A stretch of DNA of 10,413 bases from Lentisphaerota bacterium (GTDB lineage Bacteria; Verrucomicrobiota; Lentisphaeria; Oligosphaerales; PUNB01): positions 1 through 10,413 of the forward strand of contig PUNB01000042.1 of the NCBI GenBank assembly GCA_003552565.1, read 5' to 3'. This document shows, one piece after another, positions 1 to 5,383 of this stretch; positions within the stretch are counted from its first letter, which is position 1; every line of letters starts with the position of its first letter. The notes under the pieces are model-generated. The model was not told the origin of the DNA. It did no database searches and saw only the letters and a list, made by a program, of their open reading frames with translations. The position numbers and the translations under genes are program-made.

Positions 1-25
1 CCATTTTTTGTGAATTTTTGTGTCA

Positions 26-85
26 TGACCACTTTCGGATTTATTCCCGAGCACGTATTCATAACTACATAGGACAAGTGGTCAG
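26..85. repeat. Inverted repeat TGACCACTT / AAGTGGTCA
   Basis: A perfect 9-bp inverted repeat has arms at 26-34 and 77-85, about 42 bases apart, downstream of ssb. The TGGTCA half-site resembles those of some GntR/FadR-type regulators. On the minus strand it could lie upstream of a gene beyond the left edge. The function is unproven. Confidence 0.35.
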
Positions 86-143
86 ATAAATTTTTTGTGG
101 CTATAAAAAGACGAAGTCTCACATAAGCCTGAGTGCCCCCCCC

Positions 144-470
144 TCACAATGCCTGAATCTCATAAGCGGTCACTTTCAAACGCCGGCGTTCTTTGCCGGT
201 TCGTTTTTGGCGCCATCGCGCCAGCCGCAGCCTTCCTTCCACGTACACCAGATCGCCTTTGTCTATTTCCTCGCGCACTTTTTCAGCCAATTCACCGACG
301 ATTTCCACCTCGACAAAGCAGTTTTCCTCGTGTTCTTCCCCGTCAGGAGTATGATAGAAGCGATGCAGAGCCAAACCGAAACCGCCTACCGCCCTGCCGG
401 CATCAGTGTAACGACAGTCCGGCTGGCGAGTCAGGTTGCCGATTAATAACACACGGTTAAAATCTGGCAT
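144..470 (-). CDS. ssb: Single-stranded DNA-binding protein, short form without acidic tail
   Basis: Binds single-stranded DNA during replication, repair and recombination. The 108-residue product is one OB-fold domain. Its N-terminus (NRVLLIGNLTRQPDCRYT) matches the family opening NKVxLIGNLTRDPELRYT, and the GDLVYVEGRLR strand near residue 77 matches the usual KGDxVxVEGRL. I chose the ATG at 470 because family proteins start just before this segment. An in-frame ATG at 482 would add MFQR, but AAGG touches it directly, whereas from the 470 start AAGGA is about 11 bases away. The chain ends (AYEIQAL) where the OB fold ends. The Gly/Pro-rich linker and the acidic DDDIPF-like tip used by housekeeping SSBs to recruit partners are absent. 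It stands alone, without rpsF, rpsR or rplI. It may be an accessory SSB; the family call is firm, the role is not. Confidence 0.9.
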   Translation of the reverse strand: MPDFNRVLLIGNLTRQPDCRYTDAGRAVGGFGLALHRFYHTPDGEEHEENCFVEVEIVGELAEKVREEIDKGDLVYVEGRLRLARWRQKRTGKERRRLKVTAYEIQAL

Positions 471-532
471 CCTCTGAAACATCCTTCATTTGTTGATATC
501 CACAGCTCCCTAGGTCGAATCATTCAAGCTAG

Positions 533-719
533 ACCCTCCGCGAAAAGGGGGTGAGGCTTAATTTTGTGCTCACCTTGTCTCGCACCTTGTCTCGCACTTA
601 GTCCAAAAAATGAGGAATCTAAAGAAAACCAGATCCGCCTGAGGCGGACGAGACAAAGTGCGAGACTAGGTTTTATTTTTCGTGCGTGTATAGACCATAA
701 ACACCTTTTCGCATAGCCT
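533..719. mobile_element. MITE-like element, copy A (187 bp)
   Basis: This is a non-coding imperfect palindrome. The left end reads ACCCTCCGCGAAAAGGGGG, and the reverse complement of the right end reads AGGCTATGCGAAAAGGTG. Flanking 8-mers are CAAGCTAG (525-532) and CAGGCTAG (720-727), 7 of 8 identical, which fits a target-site duplication. Inside, a 12-bp unit CACCTTGTCTCG occurs twice in tandem (571-594), with its inverted counterpart near 650-668. The copy at 9894-10072 aligns along almost the whole length. Copy A differs by carrying the palindrome TCCGCCTGAGGCGGA (about 634-648) in the middle. No transposase is present, so it would be non-autonomous. Confidence 0.75.
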
Positions 720-756
720 CAGGCTAGTCTAGAGGGTATGCGAAAAGGGGTTTTGT
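698..756. repeat. Large inverted repeat where elements A and B meet
   Basis: The right end of copy A (ACACCTTTTCGCATAGCCTC, to 720) and the left end of copy B (GAGGGTATGCGAAAAGGGG, from 732) face each other across 11 bases. Together they form an almost perfect hairpin with arms of about 20 to 25 bp. It arises from head-to-tail abutment of two elements with inverted ends. Confidence 0.7.
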
Positions 757-810
757 GGAGCTCACAAGCTCGAAAGTTGCTGTGCGTTCCGAACCTTTTT
801 CACATAGGGT
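732..810. mobile_element. Short MITE-like element, copy B (79 bp)
   Basis: The left end GAGGGTATGCGAAAAGGGG and the reverse-complemented right end ACCCTATGTGAAAAAGG are of the same type as in copies A and C. Flanks are CTAGTCTA (724-731) and CTAGCCTA (811-818), 7 of 8 identical. The interior is much shorter than in A and C but keeps a TTTTGTG...CTCAC segment near the left end and TGTGCGT near the right end. This suggests an internally deleted relative. Its left duplication overlaps the right duplication of copy A in the shared CTAG (724-727). Confidence 0.6.
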
Positions 811-870
811 CTAGCCTAATTCATGCGAACAAAATTAAATAACTTGTCCAGGGTTTCACAAAACTCTTAT

Positions 871-993
871 ATGAAACTTCGTGTTGTTGAGCACGTTAAA
901 CTGCCGATACAATCAGAGACTCTCGCCCCCAAGGTATCGAGCGGACCGTTCCGGGGAACGGGCTTGCAAGCGCAAATAGAACGCCCTGTTTAA
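871..993 (+). CDS. Possible 40-residue small protein, doubtful
   Basis: An ATG-to-TAA frame encodes 40 residues beginning MKLRVVEHVKLPIQ and ending QIERPV. I recognise no family, signal peptide or membrane segment. No Shine-Dalgarno sequence precedes the ATG (upstream bases are AAAACTCTTAT), which counts against translation. A terminator-like hairpin lies 58 bases after the stop (1051-1069), so the frame could belong to a short plus-strand transcript. A chance ORF is at least as likely. Confidence 0.18.
   Translation: MKLRVVEHVKLPIQSETLAPKVSSGPFRGTGLQAQIERPV
946..961. repeat. GC-rich hairpin CCGTTCC/GGAACGG
   Basis: Perfect 7-bp arms are separated by 2 bases (6 bp with a 4-base loop in practice). 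It lies within the doubtful 40-codon ORF. A second pair CGATAC / GTATCG (905-910 and 934-939) precedes it, so the stretch could fold as RNA. The function is unknown. Confidence 0.4.
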
Positions 994-1050
994 TAATAAA
1001 AGATATCGAAGGAAGTTGGTCGACCAAGCATATCAGATGAAGTTGTGTCG

Positions 1051-1069
1051 CCCCCTGCGGGGGGTTTTT
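1051..1069 (+). terminator. Terminator-like hairpin followed by TTTTT
   Basis: CCCCC, a TGC loop and GGGGG(G) are followed directly by five T on the plus strand, the form of a rho-independent terminator. No established plus-strand gene lies upstream, and a near-identical hairpin without a T run occurs at 1121-1138. It may therefore be a REP-like repeat that only resembles a terminator. Confidence 0.4.
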
Positions 1070-1088
1070 GATTTTGCTTGCTCCTTTT

Positions 1089-1144
1089 CCACGGGCTTGC
1101 GCCCGTGGCTAAATGCATGTCGCCCCCCTGCGGGGGCGGTACAT
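1089..1144. repeat. Pair of REP-like GC palindromes
   Basis: Two hairpins follow each other. CCACGGGC-TTGC-GCCCGTGG (1089-1108) is a perfect 8-bp stem with a 4-base loop. CGCCCCC-CTGC-GGGGGCG (1121-1138) has a 7-bp stem that is flanked by ATGT and ACAT and so can extend past a small bulge. With the hairpin at 1051-1069 they form a cluster of three. Such GC palindromes in intergenic DNA are typical of REP-type repeats. Confidence 0.6.
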
Positions 1145-1222
1145 CTTTTCCGCGGACTTGGGCTTTTCCCTGCCACTCTTACCCGATCCGCTTAACCACC
1201 ACTCTTGCTCGGATACACTTAA

Positions 1223-1330
1223 CCGACCCGCTTAACCGACAAAAATGACAAAGTCGCCATTTTCACACCCCGCAAAAAGGGCAAAATCGGGCATATTTTT
1301 GATGAACAAGGCAAAAACATGAGTCATTGA
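1223..1330 (+). pseudogene. Probable 3' remnant of a decayed gene
   Basis: A plus-strand frame open from the TAA at 1220-1222 to the TGA at 1328-1330 reads PTRLTDKNDKVAIF and continues TPRKKGKIGHIFDEQGKN to its end. The alternation of charged and hydrophobic residues looks protein-like. There is no start codon or ribosome binding site, and stops in all frames just upstream leave no full gene. The preceding bases contain three CTTAACC repeats. I cannot assign a family. A chance frame is possible. Confidence 0.3.
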
Positions 1331-1344
1331 TTGATAATAAGTAC

Positions 1345-2349
1345 TTACTCCGCCTGAAGAGCGGTTATGGCGATGACACCGACGATGTCTTCCACACTGC
1401 AGCCTCGCGACAGATCGTTGACCGCTTTGCCCATTCCCTGCAGAATAGGCCCGTAGGCCATAGCTCCCGCCAGCCTCTCGGTAATTTTATAACATATATT
1501 CCCAGCCTGCAAATCAGGAAATATCAAAATATTTGCCCGCCCCTGTAAGGGACTGTCGGGACATTTTGAATTCGCCACTTCCGGAACCAAGGCGGCATCC
1601 GCCTGCAATTCTCCGTCAACCAGCACATCCAGTCCTTCCCGGCTTACTCGCTCCCTTGTCAATTCCGTCGCCCGCCGGACCTTCTCCACCAGTTCGTGTT
1701 CAGCACTTCCCTTGGTTGAAAAAGACAGAAAGGCCACTCTCTGAGTTCCGGCAAGAAGAGCTTTATGAGTTTTGGCGCTGGCCAACGCGATATCCACCAA
1801 TTCTTCCGGACCGGGATTGGGGTTGACGCCGCAATCGGCGTAAATCAGAGTATCCTCGCCGCCTGCCGCGGGCTGAGCCAAGTCCATGACAAAACTGCTG
1901 CTGCCGGTTTTTATACCCGGAGCTGTGCCGACGCAATGAAAAGCCGCCCGCAGCATGTCCGGAGTCGAAGCTACACTGCCGCCGACTAACCCGTCAGCGT
2001 ACCCCTGCCGCACCAGCATATTAGCGAAATAAAGACGATCCTGAAGCGTTTCAGCTGCCTGCTCACGGGTTATTCCCCGTTTTTGCCGCAATCGATAAAA
2101 CTCCTCCGCAAGCTCCTGCTTGTATTCACTCTCGAGAAAATCATGAAAGCGCAGACCTTCCGTTTCTTCCACACGGCTCTGTTCCGCCTGGCGCCGTTCT
2201 TCTTCGGTCATCAGAACGATCACATTGGCCGCCCCCAGCTCAACCGACTTTTCAGCCGCCTTGACCACTCGCGGATCCTGCCCTTCCGGCAGCACTATGG
2301 TTTTTCCACGCCCCCGGCACTGCCGCATTATTTTATCAGTAAAATTCAT
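1345..2349 (-). CDS. pta: Phosphate acetyltransferase
   Basis: Converts acetyl-CoA and phosphate to acetyl phosphate and CoA in the cytoplasm, feeding acetate kinase. The 334-residue product is a single PTA_PTB domain of normal length for the short form, without the N-terminal CobB/DRTGG extension of E. coli Pta. Family segments run in order: IVLPEGQDPRVVKAA near the start, YADGLVGGSVAST in the middle, then FSTKGSAEH, DGELQADAAL, and GRANILIFPDLQAGN with AYGPILQGMGKAVNDLSRG near the C-terminus. I took the ATG at 2349 because homologues begin at this point. The frame stays open upstream for 59 more codons, but that part is Lys/Arg-rich, crosses a C7A9 run and resembles no family N-terminus. 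AGGA lies 13 bases from the start, a weak ribosome binding site. It follows ackA by 205 bases. Confidence 0.95.
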   Translation of the reverse strand: MNFTDKIMRQCRGRGKTIVLPEGQDPRVVKAAEKSVELGAANVIVLMTEEERRQAEQSRVEETEGLRFHDFLESEYKQELAEEFYRLRQKRGITREQAAETLQDRLYFANMLVRQGYADGLVGGSVASTPDMLRAAFHCVGTAPGIKTGSSSFVMDLAQPAAGGEDTLIYADCGVNPNPGPEELVDIALASAKTHKALLAGTQRVAFLSFSTKGSAEHELVEKVRRATELTRERVSREGLDVLVDGELQADAALVPEVANSKCPDSPLQGRANILIFPDLQAGNICYKITERLAGAMAYGPILQGMGKAVNDLSRGCSVEDIVGVIAITALQAE

Positions 2350-2375
2350 TTGCCGTATTAAATCCTGTTTTGTTG

Positions 2376-2391
2376 CCCCCCCAAAAAAAAA
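2376..2391. repeat. Homopolymer tract C7A9 upstream of pta
   Basis: Seven C followed by nine A (T9G7 read in the direction of pta) lie 26-42 bases before the pta start, within an A/T-rich leader. Such runs slip during replication. From this position the tract could alter the untranslated leader or promoter spacing. Confidence 0.7.
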
Positions 2392-2554
2392 TCGCTTCTT
2401 CCTCAAAACGAAAGGGTTATTAATTTTTGTTTTTTTTGAGATTTTGCGGGTAGCAGTTTGGTTTCTGTTACGAGGATGCATCATACCTGAACGTGATTGC
2501 AACAAGCTACCCATTGAAAGTAACAAGGAACCAAAATTGATTCAGGCGGATGGC

Positions 2555-3751
2555 CTACTGTCCCAGCACCGCCACTGTCTCCCGGGCGATCATCAATTCC
2601 TCATCCGTGGGCATGACCAGCGCTTTGAGAGTGCTTTCCGGTGTGCTGATGACTCTCGGCTCGCTCTTTACCTGATTGGCTTCGTGATCCAGATAACATC
2701 CAAGAGCCTGCAAGTTATCCGCCACCCGAGTGCGGGCGGGGATATTCTTCTCGCCGATACCGCCGGTGAAAACCACCGCGTCGGGGTTCCCCAGCAGGGC
2801 ATAATAGCCGCCGATATAAAAAACCAGCCGGTGTACAAACATATTGACCGCTGTTTCAGCATTTTTATTGCCGTCCTCCACCGCCTGCATCAAGTCCCGC
2901 ATATCGCTGCTGCCGATTTCCGCCACTCCCAGCAATCCGCTTTTCTTATTCAGAACCGAGTCCATTTCATCCACCGTCATTCCTTTACGAAGCATGTAAA
3001 GAATAACGCCTGGGTCGATGTCGCCGCAACGGGTTCCCATCACCAGGCCGGAAAGCGGCGTCAAGCCCATGGAAGTGTCCAGCACCTGGCCGTTTTTGAT
3101 CGCCGCTATACTGCAGCCGTTGCCCAAATGACAGGTGATCAGCCGGCAGTCTTTCGGATCTTTACCGAGCATGCGGGCGGTGGCGTCGGCGACAAAATGA
3201 TGAGAGGTACCGTGAAACCCGTACTTGCGAATGCCGTATTCCCGATAATACTCCTGCGGCATGGCGTAAAGGTAAGAGTGCGGCGGCATGCTCTGATGAT
3301 AAGCAGTATCAAAGACCACAACATTGGGAATCCCCGGAAAGACCTGTTCACAAGCTTCTATGCCGCCAAGATTGGCGGGATTGTGCAGAGGAGCCAAGCT
3401 GGAACACATACGGATGGCCCGCTTAACATCTTCATTGACCTTCACCGACTGGCTGAATTTCTCAGCCCCATGCACCACCCTGTGACCGATCGCCTGCACC
3501 TCCTCCAGGCTCTCCAGGACCCCGACCTCCGGGTCAGCCAGTTTGTCACAGATCAGCTTCAAGGCGTCCTCATGATTCACCACATCCGCTTCTTCCTCAA
3601 ATTCCCTGCCGTCCTCCCGCTCATAGATCAAACGTGGCTGTTTTAAACCGATTCTTTCCACTACCCCCATGGCAAGCATTCTTTCCTCGCGGGTGCGATA
3701 CATGGTAAATTTCAATGATGAACTGCCGGCGTTGATTACCAGAATTTTCAC
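2555..3751 (-). CDS. ackA: Acetate kinase
   Basis: Transfers phosphate from acetyl phosphate to ADP, giving acetate and ATP in the cytoplasm. The 398-residue product is full length. I chose the GTG start at 3751 because AAGGAG lies 7 bases upstream, and numbering from it puts the key residues where the well-studied Methanosarcina enzyme has them: Asn7 (NAGSSSLK), Arg91 (GHRVVHG), His123, Asp148 (FDTAYH), His180 (YGFHGTSH), Arg241 (GTRCGDIDPG) and Glu384 (DEELMIAR). The glycine-rich FTGGIGEKN segment is also intact. A longer frame to 3835 would overlap the upstream gene and has no family support. It lies 16 bases after the prephenate dehydratase gene and upstream of pta, so all three are probably co-transcribed. 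Confidence 0.97.
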   Translation of the reverse strand: MKILVINAGSSSLKFTMYRTREERMLAMGVVERIGLKQPRLIYEREDGREFEEEADVVNHEDALKLICDKLADPEVGVLESLEEVQAIGHRVVHGAEKFSQSVKVNEDVKRAIRMCSSLAPLHNPANLGGIEACEQVFPGIPNVVVFDTAYHQSMPPHSYLYAMPQEYYREYGIRKYGFHGTSHHFVADATARMLGKDPKDCRLITCHLGNGCSIAAIKNGQVLDTSMGLTPLSGLVMGTRCGDIDPGVILYMLRKGMTVDEMDSVLNKKSGLLGVAEIGSSDMRDLMQAVEDGNKNAETAVNMFVHRLVFYIGGYYALLGNPDAVVFTGGIGEKNIPARTRVADNLQALGCYLDHEANQVKSEPRVISTPESTLKALVMPTDEELMIARETVAVLGQ

Positions 3752-3758
3752 AATTTTT

Positions 3759-3764
3759 CTCCTT
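3759..3764 (-). promoter_or_regulatory. Ribosome binding site of ackA, fixes the GTG start
   Basis: AAGGAG on the minus strand lies 7 bases before the GTG at 3751, between the pheA stop codon and ackA. It is the strongest Shine-Dalgarno sequence in this gene group and decides between the GTG and the upstream ATG at 3835. Confidence 0.85.
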
Positions 3765-3767
3765 GCA

Positions 3768-4622
3768 TTAGTTTGTATATTGATCCGCCGAATCTTCGAT
3801 TTGGCTGACTGGGTAGGAACCGAAATCCTGGACACTGACGCACATTTGCTCAGCTTCTTTCCAGGCGGACTGCACTTTACTTTCCCGGCTGCCCCCGTCT
3901 ATGGTGATAAAAAATTTATAACGGTTAATATTGCCTTTCACCGGCCTCGAATGAATACGAGTAAGGTTGACATCATTCTTTCCAAAAGGCCATAAAAAGG
4001 AGGCCAGACTGGCAGGCTGGTCGACAAGTTCGACCAGATAACTGCTTTTAGCTCCCTCCACTGATTGCTCCTTCCGATGACCGATCACCGCGAACTGAGT
4101 AAAGTTGTCAACCTCGGATGCCACGGGATAACGCAGAACTTCGAGTCCATAAAGGGAAGCGCACATAGGATGAGCCAGGGCCGCGGCGTCTGAGTTTTCA
4201 GAAGCTTTCCGCGCTGCCGCCGTAGTGCTGGGAGTCTTTTCCAGCCTTACATTTGCCGGCAGGTTTTCCACCACCCACTTATAACAGTGCCGCAAAGGGG
4301 CAAAATGAGAATAAACCACTTTCGGCTGAACATCGCTTCGCCCTAAAAGAGCCAGCTGCACACGCAGACCGACCTCCTGCTGTATCCGCAGATTGAAAGA
4401 TTCTTCCCCCATGGTGTCAACCGTTTCCTCAATCAAACCGCCGGATGAATTCTCTAGCGGCACCACTCCGAGCCGGGAATCGTCTTCGTTGACGTGCTCG
4501 AAAACCTGCGCCACACTCGGCTTGGCAACCAGCATGGCGGCCTCACCGAAAACATGCACCGAGACGACGTAGCTGTAGCTGCCGACCGGGCCTAAATAAG
4601 CGATTTCTCTTTGCGATCTCAT
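3768..4622 (-). CDS. pheA: Prephenate dehydratase with divergent signature motifs
   Basis: Predicted to decarboxylate and dehydrate prephenate to phenylpyruvate for phenylalanine synthesis. The 284 residues contain a prephenate dehydratase domain (about 6-182) and a C-terminal ACT domain (about 194-272), with no chorismate mutase domain. Family marks are AYLGPVGSYSY near residue 8, PLENSSGGLIEETVD near 55, PSTTAAARKAS near 131 and VDNFTQFAVIGHR near 171. Several key positions differ. The TRF motif reads TQF (175-177), keeping the catalytic Thr but not the Arg. The usual GTFSH reads GSYSY. In the ACT domain the Phe-binding ESRP reads HSRP (224-227) and GALV is not kept (QPASLAS). Activity or feedback control may therefore differ. 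The ATG at 4622 has only GAGG two bases away as a possible ribosome binding site. The frame upstream is open to a TAG near 4690 without another standard start. Confidence 0.85.
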   Translation of the reverse strand: MRSQREIAYLGPVGSYSYVVSVHVFGEAAMLVAKPSVAQVFEHVNEDDSRLGVVPLENSSGGLIEETVDTMGEESFNLRIQQEVGLRVQLALLGRSDVQPKVVYSHFAPLRHCYKWVVENLPANVRLEKTPSTTAAARKASENSDAAALAHPMCASLYGLEVLRYPVASEVDNFTQFAVIGHRKEQSVEGAKSSYLVELVDQPASLASFLWPFGKNDVNLTRIHSRPVKGNINRYKFFITIDGGSRESKVQSAWKEAEQMCVSVQDFGSYPVSQIEDSADQYTN

Positions 4623-4706
4623 ATCCTCAATAACATATCCTTGTTTAAGCCAAATTTCAATGGCTCCCGTATCAGACAGACCAGCCTATACTCCCAACAT
4701 GGGCGT

Positions 4707-4751
4707 GAGGCCTTTCCGGACAGTGTCTCGCTGCGCTGCAAGTCAGGCCTC
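4707..4751. repeat. Inverted repeat GAGGCCT / AGGCCTC in the pheA leader
   Basis: Perfect 7-bp arms at 4707-4713 and 4745-4751 enclose 31 bases that include GCTGCGCTGC. It lies within the predicted untranslated leader and could be part of an RNA control structure. No T run follows it on the minus strand, so it is not a plain terminator. Confidence 0.35.
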
Positions 4752-4769
4752 GGCAATTGCTTCATCCTT

Positions 4770-4782
4770 TTGTTGACAACAA
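4770..4782. promoter_or_regulatory. Near-palindrome TTGTTGACAACAA at the predicted pheA start point
   Basis: This 13-bp nearly perfect dyad sits right at the transcription start predicted from the TATAAT at 4787-4792, a classical repressor operator position. The regulator is unknown. Confidence 0.3.
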
Positions 4783-4786
4783 ATGT

Positions 4787-4814
4787 ATTATAATCGAGCG
4801 AAACGAGATTCCAA
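4787..4814 (-). promoter_or_regulatory. Candidate promoter of the pheA-ackA-pta group
   Basis: On the minus strand, TTGGAA (4814-4809), a 16-base spacer and a perfect TATAAT (4792-4787) form a sigma70-like promoter. Transcription would start near 4780, leaving a leader of about 158 bases before pheA. The -35 matches the consensus at 4 of 6 positions. It is the only convincing promoter seen upstream of this gene group. Confidence 0.5.
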
Positions 4815-4991
4815 ATCACGATCTTCCCTCTCACAGGATTTTACAAACCCCCGGTCATAAGTTCAACGCTTGAAAACAACCAGTCGGATAACTAAAACGG
4901 CGGAAGATTCGAGCGACTGGCTGCCCGTTCACGTCAACCGACAAGAATTTACCACCTTTGACTGACGCATCAAGGATTTCCATATCTTTTT

Positions 4992-5019
4992 TTGACAAGC
5001 GGGGGAGCATGGATATATT
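4992..5019 (+). promoter_or_regulatory. Promoter of rpmA-obg
   Basis: A perfect TTGACA (4992-4997), a 16-base spacer and TATATT (5014-5019, 5 of 6 matches) form a strong sigma70-type promoter. It predicts a start near 5026 and a leader of roughly 55 bases. This suits a ribosomal protein gene with no gene directly upstream on the same strand. Confidence 0.7.
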
Positions 5020-5081
5020 AACGCTTTCACTAATTTATAAACATAGACATACAACCAGTCAGTTCATGGAGAATTTCAGTC

Positions 5082-5333
5082 ATGGCACATAAAAAAGGTC
5101 AATCCAGCAGTAGAAACGGGCGCGACAGCAACCCGCAGTTCCGAGGAGTCAAAGTTTTCGGCGGTCAGACAGTCACGGCCGGCAGCATTCTGGTGCGCCA
5201 ATGCGGCACCAAGTATCACGCCGGAGACAATGTCGGCATCGGCCGCGACTTTACCCTGTTCGCCACTTCCGACGGGGTAGTCAAATACACCAAGGGCGCC
5301 AAAACCCGGGTCAGTGTAACCGCCGCTTCCTGA
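5082..5333 (+). CDS. rpmA: 50S ribosomal protein L27
   Basis: L27 is a component of the large ribosomal subunit whose N-terminal tail reaches the peptidyl transferase centre. The 83-residue product is full length and begins AHKKGQSSSRNGRDSNPQ, the family signature. It continues with GVKVFGGQTVTAGSILVRQ and ends in the beta domain GRDFTLFATSDGVVKY. No N-terminal extension of the kind cleaved in Firmicutes is present. GGAGA lies 9 bases before the ATG. It is followed 50 bases later by obg, a common pairing. The usual upstream partner rplU (L21) is missing, and the gene has its own strong promoter. Confidence 0.97.
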   Translation: MAHKKGQSSSRNGRDSNPQFRGVKVFGGQTVTAGSILVRQCGTKYHAGDNVGIGRDFTLFATSDGVVKYTKGAKTRVSVTAAS

Positions 5334-5383
5334 ACATTGTGTGTTATTTTGCGGCTTCCTCCCTGACAGGAACCTGAAGGCGA

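Larger units (their letters stand above)
471..1344. other. Gene-poor region with mobile-element and repeat debris
   Basis: About 870 bp between ssb and pta hold no convincing full gene. From left to right it contains two abutting MITE-like elements (525-818), a 40-codon ORF of doubtful status (871-993), a GC hairpin (946-961), a 12-bp perfect palindrome TTGGTCGACCAA (1016-1027), three GC-rich REP-like hairpins (1049-1144), three CTTAACC repeats (1191, 1218, 1231) and a probable gene remnant (1223-1330). Confidence 0.7.
4623..5081. other. Divergent intergenic region between pheA and rpmA
   Basis: These 459 bp separate two divergent transcription units. The pheA side holds a promoter, a dyad and a leader inverted repeat. 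The middle has a 7-bp inverted repeat CCAGTCG / CGACTGG (4880-4886 and 4914-4920). A 10-mer ACAACCAGTC occurs at 4876 and again at 5051. The rpmA promoter lies on the right. No gene was found. A 71-codon minus frame (4619-4834) contains the pheA promoter and matches nothing I know. Confidence 0.6.

Noticed and set aside
136..143. C8 run just after ssb as a possible frameshift site restoring an acidic tail
   Set aside because: The run lies downstream of the stop codon on the minus strand, so slippage there cannot extend the protein.
571..594. Tandem 12-mers as a possible CRISPR or iteron array
   Set aside because: There are only two direct units per arm and no spacers; they belong to the internal hairpin of the MITE-like element.
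2225..3646. 473-codon plus-strand frame
   Set aside because: It is antisense to ackA and the pta start, whose products match their families throughout; its His- and Gln-rich translation is typical of a shadow frame.
4773..4794. Plus-strand TTGACA followed by TATAAT
   Set aside because: Both hexamers are perfect, but only 10 bases separate them instead of about 17. The TATAAT fits better as the minus-strand -10 of pheA.
4619..4834. 71-codon minus-strand frame whose TGA overlaps the pheA ATG
   Set aside because: The overlap suggests coupling, but the frame contains the predicted promoter, resembles no family (checked by eye for a chorismate mutase pattern) and has no ribosome binding site.
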